From contig CANCLQ010000019.1 in assembly GCA_947378845.1 (NCBI GenBank), positions 1 to 27,293 on the forward strand: a stretch of 27,293 nt of DNA, in the 5' to 3' direction. The notes below the pieces were generated by a model. The model saw nothing but the letters and a program-made list of their open reading frames with translations, searched no databases and had not been told where the DNA came from. This stretch comes from Opitutia bacterium. GTDB taxonomy: Bacteria > Verrucomicrobiota > Verrucomicrobiia > Opitutales > UBA953. The translations under genes and the position numbers were made by a program. This document shows positions 13,292-20,076 of the stretch, in pieces (the first letter of the stretch is position 1; each line of letters opens with the position of its first letter).

Positions 13292-15269
13292 TGTTAAAGA
13301 GTTCGTCAGCTCCCTGATAATAATTTAAAGCTTCTTCAACCGCTGATTGATCGGGCTGCGCCACAGGCGTTAAAGCACCAGTAGCCAAGTTCGCGCGGTA
13401 TTGTGCCACCTGACGCACAGGCTTTAGCACCGTGAGCAGACCATCGTCATGCAGCACGGCGACTTTCTGATAATTACTTATAAAAGCTCGTGGCTTGTAA
13501 TCGGAGCGCAGAACGTCTGCACCGATAAAACGAGAAACATAAGGCACGCGCAATAAGCCCAATAAGGTCGGCGCGGTATCAATCTGACTCATCATCGTAT
13601 CCACCTGACGGGCCTTGAAATTATCGGGCGACCAAATGAAGAGCGGAATCTCGTATTTACGAATCTCCAATTCGCGCTTCCCTGCCACGGACGCACAGTG
13701 GTCAGCCACAATCACGAAGACCGTGTTATCAAACCATGGCTTCTTTGATGCCGCCTTAAGGAATTCTCCGATTGCATAATCAGTATAAGCCACACCGCCA
13801 TCGCGACCGGTTAAAGCGGGGTCAATCTTACCAGCTGGCCAAGTGTAAGGACGGTGATTGGAGGTCGTCATCACAAAGTGATGGAATGGCATGCCTGCAG
13901 CGTAGGCCTTATCAGCCTCGTCTAATGACCAATTGAATGCGTCTTCATCACACGCACCCCAAGCATTTGCAAATGTCGTCTCCTTCCCTACCGCTTGCTG
14001 TCGCGGCAGATCCACAATACGATAACCGTTTGTGGAGAAGAAATAATTCATGTTATCGAAGAAACCATCACCACCATAAATGAAGGCGGTATCGTATCCA
14101 CGCTTAGCTAACACCGACCCTAAAGTAGTAAGGTTTTCGCAACCCTTGCGACGCAGCACGGATTGACCAGGAATAGGTGGAATAGAGAGCGACAACGCTT
14201 CCATACCACGCACCGTGCGCGTTCCTCCAGCATAACAGTGACGGAACCAAATCGATTCCTTGGAGATGCGATCTAAATTCGGAGTTAAGTTCTTTCCGGC
14301 ATAACTCGGCTCGCCATAACAACCCAAGAACTCGGCACTCAGGCTCTCGATTGTGATTTGGATAACGTTGTATTTTTTTACTGAGCCAGAGGGATCAATA
14401 TTTCGCGTGATGCCACCATCATTTTGTAATTCGACATCCTTGCCCTTTAAGCGCTCACGGAGCTGCTCAATCGCATTAGGCTGTGAAGGATAAAAACGGC
14501 TCCACTCCAGTTGATTGGCCCAAAAGGCGGCCAGAAATGCGTATTCACCATTCTTGGCGATTTCGGTATCATAACTATTCGCAAAGCCAGGTTGCACATC
14601 ACCCATGTGACGCATGCCCGCGACGATACGCTCACCCAAGTTAGTATCTACGTGAGAGGAAACTTTTAAGTCATGACGTCCAACGAAATAAGTAAACGTC
14701 AACAGCACCAACATCGGCGAATAGAAACGTTTCTTGATTCGTCGTGAAACATCCTGTTCAAGGCCCGACATCCAAAGCTTCACGTAACCGACTCGATGCC
14801 AAATATAGTAGAGGCCAAATACAGCCAAGCCGACCAAGGCAAAAATGAGAGTAAGGTTATATGACTCGCGGATATTCTTAATCACCTCGCTCGTGTAGAT
14901 CAGGTAATCAACCGCGATGAAGTTGAAGCGAACGCCGAATTCTTCCCAAAATAAAATTTCGGAAATTTTCCAGAAGGTGAAAAGAAAGGCGCCGAAGAAC
15001 CATAAGGGCATTAACCAATAACGTGCCTTGTTACCTGAACTGAATGCACTGATCAGCCCAAACGGCAGAACAAAGAACCACGCCATTACGGCATCGAAAA
15101 AGAAGCCCACAAACAGGGTCGAAAAAGTCGCAGGACCCCAAGAAACCAAGCCCACCGAAGCAATCAATAGGCCCAACCGGAGGACGGTACATAAACCGAC
15201 ATAGGTCATCGCCAACAACCAGGTACCACCTTGTCGGGACTGAACCTTCTTTTTTAACCAATCCTTCAT
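13263..15269 (-). CDS. LtaS/OpgB-like sulfatase-fold phosphotransferase (membrane)
   Basis: A 668-residue inner-membrane protein with about five N-terminal transmembrane helices (to about residue 200) and an extracytoplasmic alkaline-phosphatase/sulfatase-fold domain. Catalytic landmarks: TIESLSAEF (metal-binding Glu near 308), GGTRTVRGMEALSL with the likely threonine nucleophile near 350-352, and VIVADHCAS (Asp/His near 523-524). GYDTAFIYGGDGFFDNM is also typical. Relatives transfer phosphoglycerol (LtaS, OpgB) or phosphoethanolamine to lipids or glycans. In a Gram-negative cell an OpgB-like or lipid-modifying role is more likely than lipoteichoic-acid synthesis. I chose the ATG at 15269, not the upstream in-frame TTG at 15296. 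It begins 40 bases after yidD and overlaps the PAP2 gene downstream. Confidence 0.9.
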   Translation of the reverse strand: MKDWLKKKVQSRQGGTWLLAMTYVGLCTVLRLGLLIASVGLVSWGPATFSTLFVGFFFDAVMAWFFVLPFGLISAFSSGNKARYWLMPLWFFGAFLFTFWKISEILFWEEFGVRFNFIAVDYLIYTSEVIKNIRESYNLTLIFALVGLAVFGLYYIWHRVGYVKLWMSGLEQDVSRRIKKRFYSPMLVLLTFTYFVGRHDLKVSSHVDTNLGERIVAGMRHMGDVQPGFANSYDTEIAKNGEYAFLAAFWANQLEWSRFYPSQPNAIEQLRERLKGKDVELQNDGGITRNIDPSGSVKKYNVIQITIESLSAEFLGCYGEPSYAGKNLTPNLDRISKESIWFRHCYAGGTRTVRGMEALSLSIPPIPGQSVLRRKGCENLTTLGSVLAKRGYDTAFIYGGDGFFDNMNYFFSTNGYRIVDLPRQQAVGKETTFANAWGACDEDAFNWSLDEADKAYAAGMPFHHFVMTTSNHRPYTWPAGKIDPALTGRDGGVAYTDYAIGEFLKAASKKPWFDNTVFVIVADHCASVAGKRELEIRKYEIPLFIWSPDNFKARQVDTMMSQIDTAPTLLGLLRVPYVSRFIGADVLRSDYKPRAFISNYQKVAVLHDDGLLTVLKPVRQVAQYRANLATGALTPVAQPDQSAVEEALNYYQGADELFNNGGLTNPAR

Positions 15270-15309
15270 GCCTGCACCATGCTTCGATATGCCCAAACTT
15301 GCGAGTCAA

Positions 15310-15579
15310 TTAACCACTTTTCCCCTTAGGTAAAGGGACCTCATCCACGCCACATCCGCCATACGGATGACACCGACCCAATCTCTTAACCGTCAGCCAA
15401 GTGCCATAAAAGAAGCCAAATCGCTTGTAGGCGATGACTGCATACTCGGAGCAGCTCGGCGTGAATCGACAACCTGAGCCAGGAATTATTGAATGTAACG
15501 CTTTGGAAACAAAGCGCTGATAAAAATAAATTGGGAGCAAAGCAATCCACGCCAACCAACTGGGTCGCTCTTCACTCAT
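15310..15579 (-). CDS. yidD: Membrane protein insertion efficiency factor YidD
   Basis: An 89-residue YidD protein, which associates with the inner membrane through an amphipathic N-terminal helix and assists YidC-dependent insertion. The family core is complete: YQRFVSKALHSIIPGSGCRF, TPSCSEYAVIAYKRFG and GRCHPYGGCGVDEVP, with the conserved cysteines. The start was fixed at 15579, where ATG overlaps the rnpA stop as ATGA, a standard translational coupling. The frame stays open upstream inside rnpA but that part is not YidD-like. In most bacteria yidC follows; here the next gene is the LtaS-like phosphotransferase. Confidence 0.95.
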   Translation of the reverse strand: MSEERPSWLAWIALLPIYFYQRFVSKALHSIIPGSGCRFTPSCSEYAVIAYKRFGFFYGTWLTVKRLGRCHPYGGCGVDEVPLPKGKSG

Positions 15580-15932
15580 GATTTTTCTTTCGCAATCGCT
15601 CCAGCCACTGCCACAGAAAATAATCGCTTCAACGTCGCCAACGGTTTCTTCAACATACTTGGACGTGCAATTAAAACCACTTCCCACCCGGTAGGTAGAA
15701 GTGCAGGATCAGCTCGAAAAACTTCACGGGCCAAGCGCTTCGCACGATTACGGTTTACCGCTAAAGGGATACTCTTCTTAGCGACCACTACCGCGAAGCG
15801 AGAGGCTGCGTTCGACTTGGAAGCCCGACCCACATTCAAAAGAAAAGGCCCGCAGTCTAGCCGCGAGCCTTCTTGGCGGAGACGCGAGAAATCGGCCGAG
15901 GCACGAATTCGACGCTCCCGCGGGAGACGCAT
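15576..15932 (-). CDS. rnpA: Ribonuclease P protein component
   Basis: A 118-residue protein subunit of RNase P, which matures the 5' ends of tRNAs with the catalytic RNA. The diagnostic RNR box is present as VNRNRAKRLAREVFR; family consensus is RNRIKRxxRE, so the isoleucine is replaced by alanine. The preceding segment FAVVVAKKSIPLAVN matches the central strand of the family. The start ATG at 15932 is four bases after the rpmH stop, and the Shine-Dalgarno (GGAGC) lies in the last rpmH codons. The stop overlaps the yidD start (ATGA). The order rpmH-rnpA-yidD is one of the most conserved in bacteria. Confidence 0.95.
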   Translation of the reverse strand: MRLPRERRIRASADFSRLRQEGSRLDCGPFLLNVGRASKSNAASRFAVVVAKKSIPLAVNRNRAKRLAREVFRADPALLPTGWEVVLIARPSMLKKPLATLKRLFSVAVAGAIAKEKS

Positions 15933-15936
15933 AGGA

Positions 15937-16074
15937 TTAGGATGCTCCTAAGCGCTTGCGTCCGATCTTGCGACGGCTAGCCAGCACTTTGCGACCACCA
16001 GGGGTCTTGGAACGAGCACGGAAGCCGCACTTACGAGCGCGGGCGATTTTAGATGGGCGATAGGTAGGCTGCAT
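15937..16074 (-). CDS. rpmH: 50S ribosomal protein L34
   Basis: A 45-residue, highly basic ribosomal protein. It starts MQPTYRPSKIARARKCGFRA, continues with the conserved TPGGRKVLASRR segment, and matches bL34 over its full length. The ATG at 16074 is the only start consistent with the family; the frame upstream is open but unrelated. It heads the rpmH-rnpA-yidD run, with a perfect TTGACA box about 40 bases upstream. A cysteine replaces the more common residue in the RKxGF position. Confidence 0.96.
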   Translation of the reverse strand: MQPTYRPSKIARARKCGFRARSKTPGGRKVLASRRKIGRKRLGAS

Positions 16075-16089
16075 GGCGATTAAAGAAAG

Positions 16090-16119
16090 TAGCCAAGGAC
16101 AGCCCGTCATGGGTGTCAA
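16090..16119 (-). promoter_or_regulatory. Candidate rpmH promoter (-35 TTGACA)
   Basis: The minus strand has a perfect TTGACA at 16119-16114. The -10 is weak: at 17-19 base spacing one finds TTGGCT to GGCTAC, and TACTTT only at a longer spacing. The position, just upstream of a strongly expressed ribosomal gene, makes a promoter likely. The same 97-base region must also serve the divergent LOG gene, for which no clear promoter is seen. Confidence 0.35.
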
Positions 16120-16171
16120 GCCCCACACTTACCGCCTTGGCAGAAGCCAAATCTATGCGAAGATAGACCCA

Positions 16172-17026
16172 ATGAGTCCCGAGAAAGGCAAACTCCGCCC
16201 CCCTCCCGCCAAGGCCTACGAAAATCAGGAGTTCCTCCTTAGCCCACAGGCTCGGACCTTGCGCGTCATGGCCGAGCTGACGGAGCCCTATCACCGCTTC
16301 AAAAAATTCGGGGTACGCAACACCGTTGTGATGTTCGGGTCCGCACGCACACTTCCTCTCGAGAAAGCGAAATCGCAAATGGCCGACCTCCAAGCCGGAA
16401 TCGCCAAGGGCACCTACTCCGCCGAAGAAGCCAAAGCTCGCTTGCATATTGCAGAAATGAATCTGCGTAGCGCCCCCTACTACGAGGCCTGCCGCGAACT
16501 GGCTTACGAAATGACCAAGTGGTCAATGAGCCTTCCTGAGTGGCAACGTTTCCTCATTTGCTCAGGCGGCGGACCTGGAATCATGGAAGCCGCCAATCGC
16601 GGTGCTAAAGAAGCTAATGGTCGTTCCGTCGGACTCGGCATCGGCCTACCCTTCGAACAAGAACACAACATCTACGTCACTCCAGAGTTGGATTTAGAAT
16701 TCCACTACTTCTTCGTGCGTAAATATTGGTTCCTTTATTTAGCCAAAGCACTCGTAGCTTTCCCTGGCGGATTTGGCACGTTCGACGAGTTATTCGAAAT
16801 GCTAACTTTAATTCAAACAGGCAAAACCAAGAAACACTTCCCCATTCTGCTCTATGGGTCGGACTTTTGGAAAAAATTCTTAAACTTCGAAGTCTTGCAC
16901 GAATGGGGCATGATTTCACCTGAAGACCGCGAGCTCTACCACCACGTGGATAGCGTCCAAGAGGCCCGCGATCACCTCATCAGCATCATCACTGAGAAAT
17001 ACCTCAAGGATGATAGCCTCAGTTAA
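16172..17026 (+). CDS. LOG family protein (TIGR00730/'lysine decarboxylase-like' nucleotide phosphoribohydrolase)
   Basis: A 284-residue Rossmann-fold protein of the LOG/PpnN superfamily, whose characterised members cleave the N-glycosidic bond of nucleoside monophosphates (cytokinin ribotides, AMP and others). The key motifs are FGSAR at 55-59, SGGGPGIMEAANRGA at 131-145 and the catalytic PGGFGTFDE at 198-206, with an Arg just before in FVRKYWF. A helical insertion of about 40 residues (62-100) makes it longer than compact ~190-residue LOGs. No decarboxylase activity is expected. I chose ATG 16172; the earlier in-frame ATG at 16073 would overlap the rpmH start on the other strand, and one at 16109 is possible. 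It is followed after 12 bases by the CPBP gene. Confidence 0.88.
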   Translation: MSPEKGKLRPPPAKAYENQEFLLSPQARTLRVMAELTEPYHRFKKFGVRNTVVMFGSARTLPLEKAKSQMADLQAGIAKGTYSAEEAKARLHIAEMNLRSAPYYEACRELAYEMTKWSMSLPEWQRFLICSGGGPGIMEAANRGAKEANGRSVGLGIGLPFEQEHNIYVTPELDLEFHYFFVRKYWFLYLAKALVAFPGGFGTFDELFEMLTLIQTGKTKKHFPILLYGSDFWKKFLNFEVLHEWGMISPEDRELYHHVDSVQEARDHLISIITEKYLKDDSLS

Positions 17027-17038
17027 TCTATTTAATCG

Positions 17039-17617
17039 ATGAGCACTGAAGCGCTGACTGATCTATTTTATTTCGCCCTCGGACTGGTCGTAGTCTGGAG
17101 CTGGCGTCGTGAATACACTCGACGGAAAAAAACTGGCGAAGGTGAATCATTCTGGCCTGGCACATCCACAACGCCTGTTGCATCGATTCTCATCATCGTT
17201 GCTGGCGTTCTCTTAATCACGATCGCAGAAACGTGCGTTGAAAAAAGATTTGGTGTCACCAACTCGCAATCCTACCTACCTGCCATCTACCTTTTCGCCA
17301 TGATGGGCGCAGCCATCGTCGAAGAAACTGTATTCCGTGGCTTCGCCGCCCCCGCCCATTTCACTGGCGGCAAACTTCTCACCATCATTTTTATCGGCTC
17401 AATCGTCTTCGCTTTAATCCACGGCTTCGATGTCAGCGAAACCAAAGGTCAAATCAGCACGCTCTTTGCGTTTATCATTTCAATCTGGCTCTACCTTGCT
17501 CGATTTAATCCGCTTAACAGAAATCGCTCAATGGCTCCCTGCTACTGGGGACACATCGCACGCAACCTCGCAGTCTTCGGCATCAAGTGGGCACAGGGAT
17601 TTATTGATTTTAATTAA
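17039..17617 (+). CDS. CPBP family intramembrane glutamic endopeptidase
   Basis: A 192-residue polytopic inner-membrane protein of the CPBP/Abi (Rce1-like) family. The three catalytic motifs are there: EETVFR (Glu95, Glu96, Arg100), FALIHG (Phe124, His128) and HIARN (His172, Asn176). Hydrophobic segments lie near 5-22, 47-66, 80-95, 113-128, 140-154 and about 165-183. Bacterial CPBP proteins are presumed membrane proteases, sometimes linked to bacteriocin self-protection or processing of prenylated or membrane proteins; no such partner is visible here. The start is 12 bases after the LOG stop and tsaE starts five bases after its own stop, so all three are likely one transcript. Confidence 0.86.
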   Translation: MSTEALTDLFYFALGLVVVWSWRREYTRRKKTGEGESFWPGTSTTPVASILIIVAGVLLITIAETCVEKRFGVTNSQSYLPAIYLFAMMGAAIVEETVFRGFAAPAHFTGGKLLTIIFIGSIVFALIHGFDVSETKGQISTLFAFIISIWLYLARFNPLNRNRSMAPCYWGHIARNLAVFGIKWAQGFIDFN

Positions 17618-17622
17618 TTAAA

Positions 17623-18069
17623 ATGGGCTCACTGAAAACCCTTTCGACGTGGAAAGACGGTGTCGTCACTCATTCGGGCGACGAGACGAATGATGCTGCC
17701 GAAGCCTTTGCTCAACTTCTTCCCGTCGACACCCTTCTTACACTCGAAGGTGATTTAGGTGCCGGAAAAACTACCTTCGTTCGTGGACTCGCGCGCGGCT
17801 GGGGTATCGCGGACGACGTCACGAGCCCCTCCTTCGCCCTGCTCCATGTTTATCAAGGCACACGACAGCTCATTCATATCGATGCGTACCGATTAAATAA
17901 CCCGGCTGACTTTGATGATTTATTAGTCTGGGATCTTACCCGCTCGCCATGGAACGTTGTCATCGAATGGCCCGAAAAAGTTGCGGGTCGCCTTCCGAAG
18001 AAACACTGGAAAATAAAAGCCACCATCCTCGCGGACGGTGGCCATCAGTTTAAACTCTTCGTTGAATAA
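17623..18069 (+). CDS. tsaE: tRNA threonylcarbamoyladenosine biosynthesis ATPase TsaE
   Basis: A 148-residue P-loop ATPase that works with TsaB and TsaD to make t6A at position 37 of ANN-decoding tRNAs. Walker A is EGDLGAGKTT (about 42-51). The switch-like TSPSF is at 67-71, the H-x-D-x-Y-R motif is HIDAYRL (85-91), and VIEWPEK is near 113-118. All are hallmarks of the family. The start ATG follows an AT-rich stretch and has no evident Shine-Dalgarno; coupling to the upstream CPBP stop, five bases away, may help. The stop is two bases from the stop of the converging typA gene. tsaB and tsaD are not in the window. Confidence 0.93.
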   Translation: MGSLKTLSTWKDGVVTHSGDETNDAAEAFAQLLPVDTLLTLEGDLGAGKTTFVRGLARGWGIADDVTSPSFALLHVYQGTRQLIHIDAYRLNNPADFDDLLVWDLTRSPWNVVIEWPEKVAGRLPKKHWKIKATILADGGHQFKLFVE

Positions 18070-18071
18070 GC

Positions 18072-19979
18072 TTACTGCTTACCGAAACGCTTGCGCTCGT
18101 TCTCGGTGAGGTAACGCTTACGCATGCGGATGAAGTTAGGTGTAACTTCCACTAACTCGTCCGACTCGATGTACTCTAAGCAATTCTCGAGAGACATCTG
18201 ACGCATTGGCTTAATCTTCGCCATGTCATCTGAACCCGAGGCACGGACGTTCGAGAGCTTCTTGTTAATGACTAGGTTAATCTCGAGGTCATTATCCTTA
18301 CAGTGCTCACCAACGACTTGGCCCATGTAAATTTCATCAGTAGGCTTAACGAAGAAATCGCCACGGTCGTAGAGACGGTCGAGTGAATACGAGGTAACTT
18401 GACCTCCCTCACCGCTGATCATCACGCCGGCAGCGCGACGTGGGGCATCGCCCTTCACAGGCTCATAACCCAATAAATTGTGGTACATCACCGCTTCGCC
18501 ACGTGTGGTGGTGAGCATCATCGTACGCAGACCGAAGAGCGAACGTGAAGGGATTTTGAATTCCATGTGAATCCAGCCACTGGTGCCGGCTTTCGCATCC
18601 ATCGTGCGCAATTCGCCACGACGACTTAAAACGAGTGCCATCACATCGCTTTGGGAAGCTTCGGGGCAATCCACGGCCAATGTTTCCACTGGCTCGCATT
18701 CTTTGCCGTCGATTTGCTTCATGATCACCTGAGGCTTGCCAACTGAAAGTTCATAACCTTCGCGACGCATCGTTTCGATTAACACACCCAAGTGCATCAA
18801 GCCACGACCGGAAACTTGGAACGCATCGGCTCCTGGCTCGCGCTCAACGCGGAGGGCCACATTCTTTTCTAATTCTTTAATCAAACGCTCACCGACTTGG
18901 CGACCAGTCACGAATTTTCCATCGCGTCCAGCGAATGGTGAATCGTTAACACGGAAAGCCATCGTAACAGTTGGCTCGTCGACTTTAACGGGAGGCATCG
19001 CTTTAGGATGTTCGATGTCTGTAATCGTCGCACCGATTTCCACGTGATCGAGTCCGATGACCGCACAAATGTCGCCGGCAGTGACTTCTTCAGCCTTCAC
19101 GCGACCCAACGCTTCAAAGACTTCAACTTCAAGAGTGCGCTGTTTAAATTGTTCGCCCGCACGATTAATCAACATGACCGGCATGCTTGGTTTAATGCGA
19201 CCTGCAGTGACACGGCCAACCGCAATTCGACCCACGTAATCACTGTACAAAATGGCAGTAACCATTATTTGCAGAGGGTTAGCGAGCGCTTCTTCGCGAC
19301 TCTTAAAACCAGCTGCAGCACCACGCGAGGAACCTTCTGCGTATGGCTCAGGAATATGGTCAACAATAGCGTAGAAGAGTTCGAGTAAGTCCTTCGGACG
19401 TTTACCTTCTTCCGTCTTCGCGCGATCAACCGTCGCCCAACCATCGCGACCCGAAGCGTAGACGACTGGAAAATCGAGGGCCGACTCTGGAGCATCGAGC
19501 GCCACGAGTAAGTCGAAAATTTCGTTCACGACCGCATCAGGACGCGCCGATGGTTTATCAATTTTATTTACGACGACGATAGGCTTTAAACCGAGGGCTA
19601 AAGCTTTCGAGAGAACGAAACGGGTCTGAGGCATCGGGCCTTCAAAGGAGTCAACGACGAGCAAGCAGCCGTCGGCCATATTCAAGACGCGCTCCACTTC
19701 GCCACCGAAGTCGGCGTGGCCTGGCGTATCGATCAGATTAATTTTATATTCGTCCTTATTACGAGGGTCGGTCCAGCGGATGGAACAGTTCTTCGCCGTG
19801 ATGGTGATACCGCGCTCACGCTCGAGGTCGCCCGAGTCCATGATGAGTCCGTGCTGACCACCTGCGAGTTTATCGAGGTCTTCGGTGCGGAACATGCCGG
19901 ACTGGTAGAGGAGTCGGTCAGTTAAAGTGGTTTTGCCATGGTCGACGTGGGCAATGACTGCAATGTTGCGTAATTTCAT
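18072..19979 (-). CDS. typA: Translational GTPase TypA/BipA
   Basis: A 635-residue ribosome-binding GTPase involved in 50S assembly and stress adaptation. The G-domain motifs are G1 AHVDHGKTT (10-18), G2 RGITI (56-60), G3 DTPGH (84-88) and G4 NKID (138-141). MDSGDLERERGITI is typical of TypA. Domain II follows, then the EF-G-like domains III and V and the TypA-specific C-terminal domain, with SLDRLYDRGDFFVKP-type and IYMGQVVGEH segments. It is slightly longer than E. coli BipA (about 607). The start ATG 19979 begins at the conserved MKLRNIAVIAHVDHG. It is downstream of the M3 peptidase gene on the same strand but separated by 97 bases containing a hairpin with a T-run, so it may have its own promoter. 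Confidence 0.96.
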   Translation of the reverse strand: MKLRNIAVIAHVDHGKTTLTDRLLYQSGMFRTEDLDKLAGGQHGLIMDSGDLERERGITITAKNCSIRWTDPRNKDEYKINLIDTPGHADFGGEVERVLNMADGCLLVVDSFEGPMPQTRFVLSKALALGLKPIVVVNKIDKPSARPDAVVNEIFDLLVALDAPESALDFPVVYASGRDGWATVDRAKTEEGKRPKDLLELFYAIVDHIPEPYAEGSSRGAAAGFKSREEALANPLQIMVTAILYSDYVGRIAVGRVTAGRIKPSMPVMLINRAGEQFKQRTLEVEVFEALGRVKAEEVTAGDICAVIGLDHVEIGATITDIEHPKAMPPVKVDEPTVTMAFRVNDSPFAGRDGKFVTGRQVGERLIKELEKNVALRVEREPGADAFQVSGRGLMHLGVLIETMRREGYELSVGKPQVIMKQIDGKECEPVETLAVDCPEASQSDVMALVLSRRGELRTMDAKAGTSGWIHMEFKIPSRSLFGLRTMMLTTTRGEAVMYHNLLGYEPVKGDAPRRAAGVMISGEGGQVTSYSLDRLYDRGDFFVKPTDEIYMGQVVGEHCKDNDLEINLVINKKLSNVRASGSDDMAKIKPMRQMSLENCLEYIESDELVEVTPNFIRMRKRYLTENERKRFGKQ

Positions 19980-20002
19980 CTGATAAATGCCTTACGCATA
20001 GG

Positions 20003-20027
20003 AAAAAGGGCTTCCCTGCAAGGGGAA
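20003..20027 (-). terminator. Weak hairpin plus T-run between the M3 peptidase and typA genes
   Basis: Read on the minus strand: TTCCC, loop CTTGCA, GGGAA (20027-20012), then GCCC and TTTTT (20007-20003). The stem is only 5 bp and is separated from the T-run by four bases, so it is a poor intrinsic terminator. It may instead be a typA leader element; it resembles hairpins upstream of obg and the U32 gene. Confidence 0.35.
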
Positions 20028-20076
20028 TAAGTCAGAATGGCTACTTCTTAACACCTTCCCTGCCCGGAGCCCTATT

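Noticed and set aside
15270..15296. A TTG start nine codons upstream for the LtaS-like gene
   Set aside because: A TTG with no Shine-Dalgarno; the ATG at 15269 directly precedes the expected basic N-terminus.
15298..15312. TTGACT next to the yidD stop as a promoter for the LtaS-like gene
   Set aside because: No -10-like hexamer is found at 15-19 base spacing, so read-through from rpmH is the simpler view.
16073..16171. An N-terminal extension of the LOG protein beginning at 16073
   Set aside because: The start would overlap the rpmH start and promoter on the other strand, and the added residues have no LOG-family similarity. ATG 16172 is a better choice.
16049..16447. A 132-codon minus-strand frame opposite the LOG gene
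   Set aside because: It is the complement of a conserved LOG coding region and would overlap the start of rpmH.
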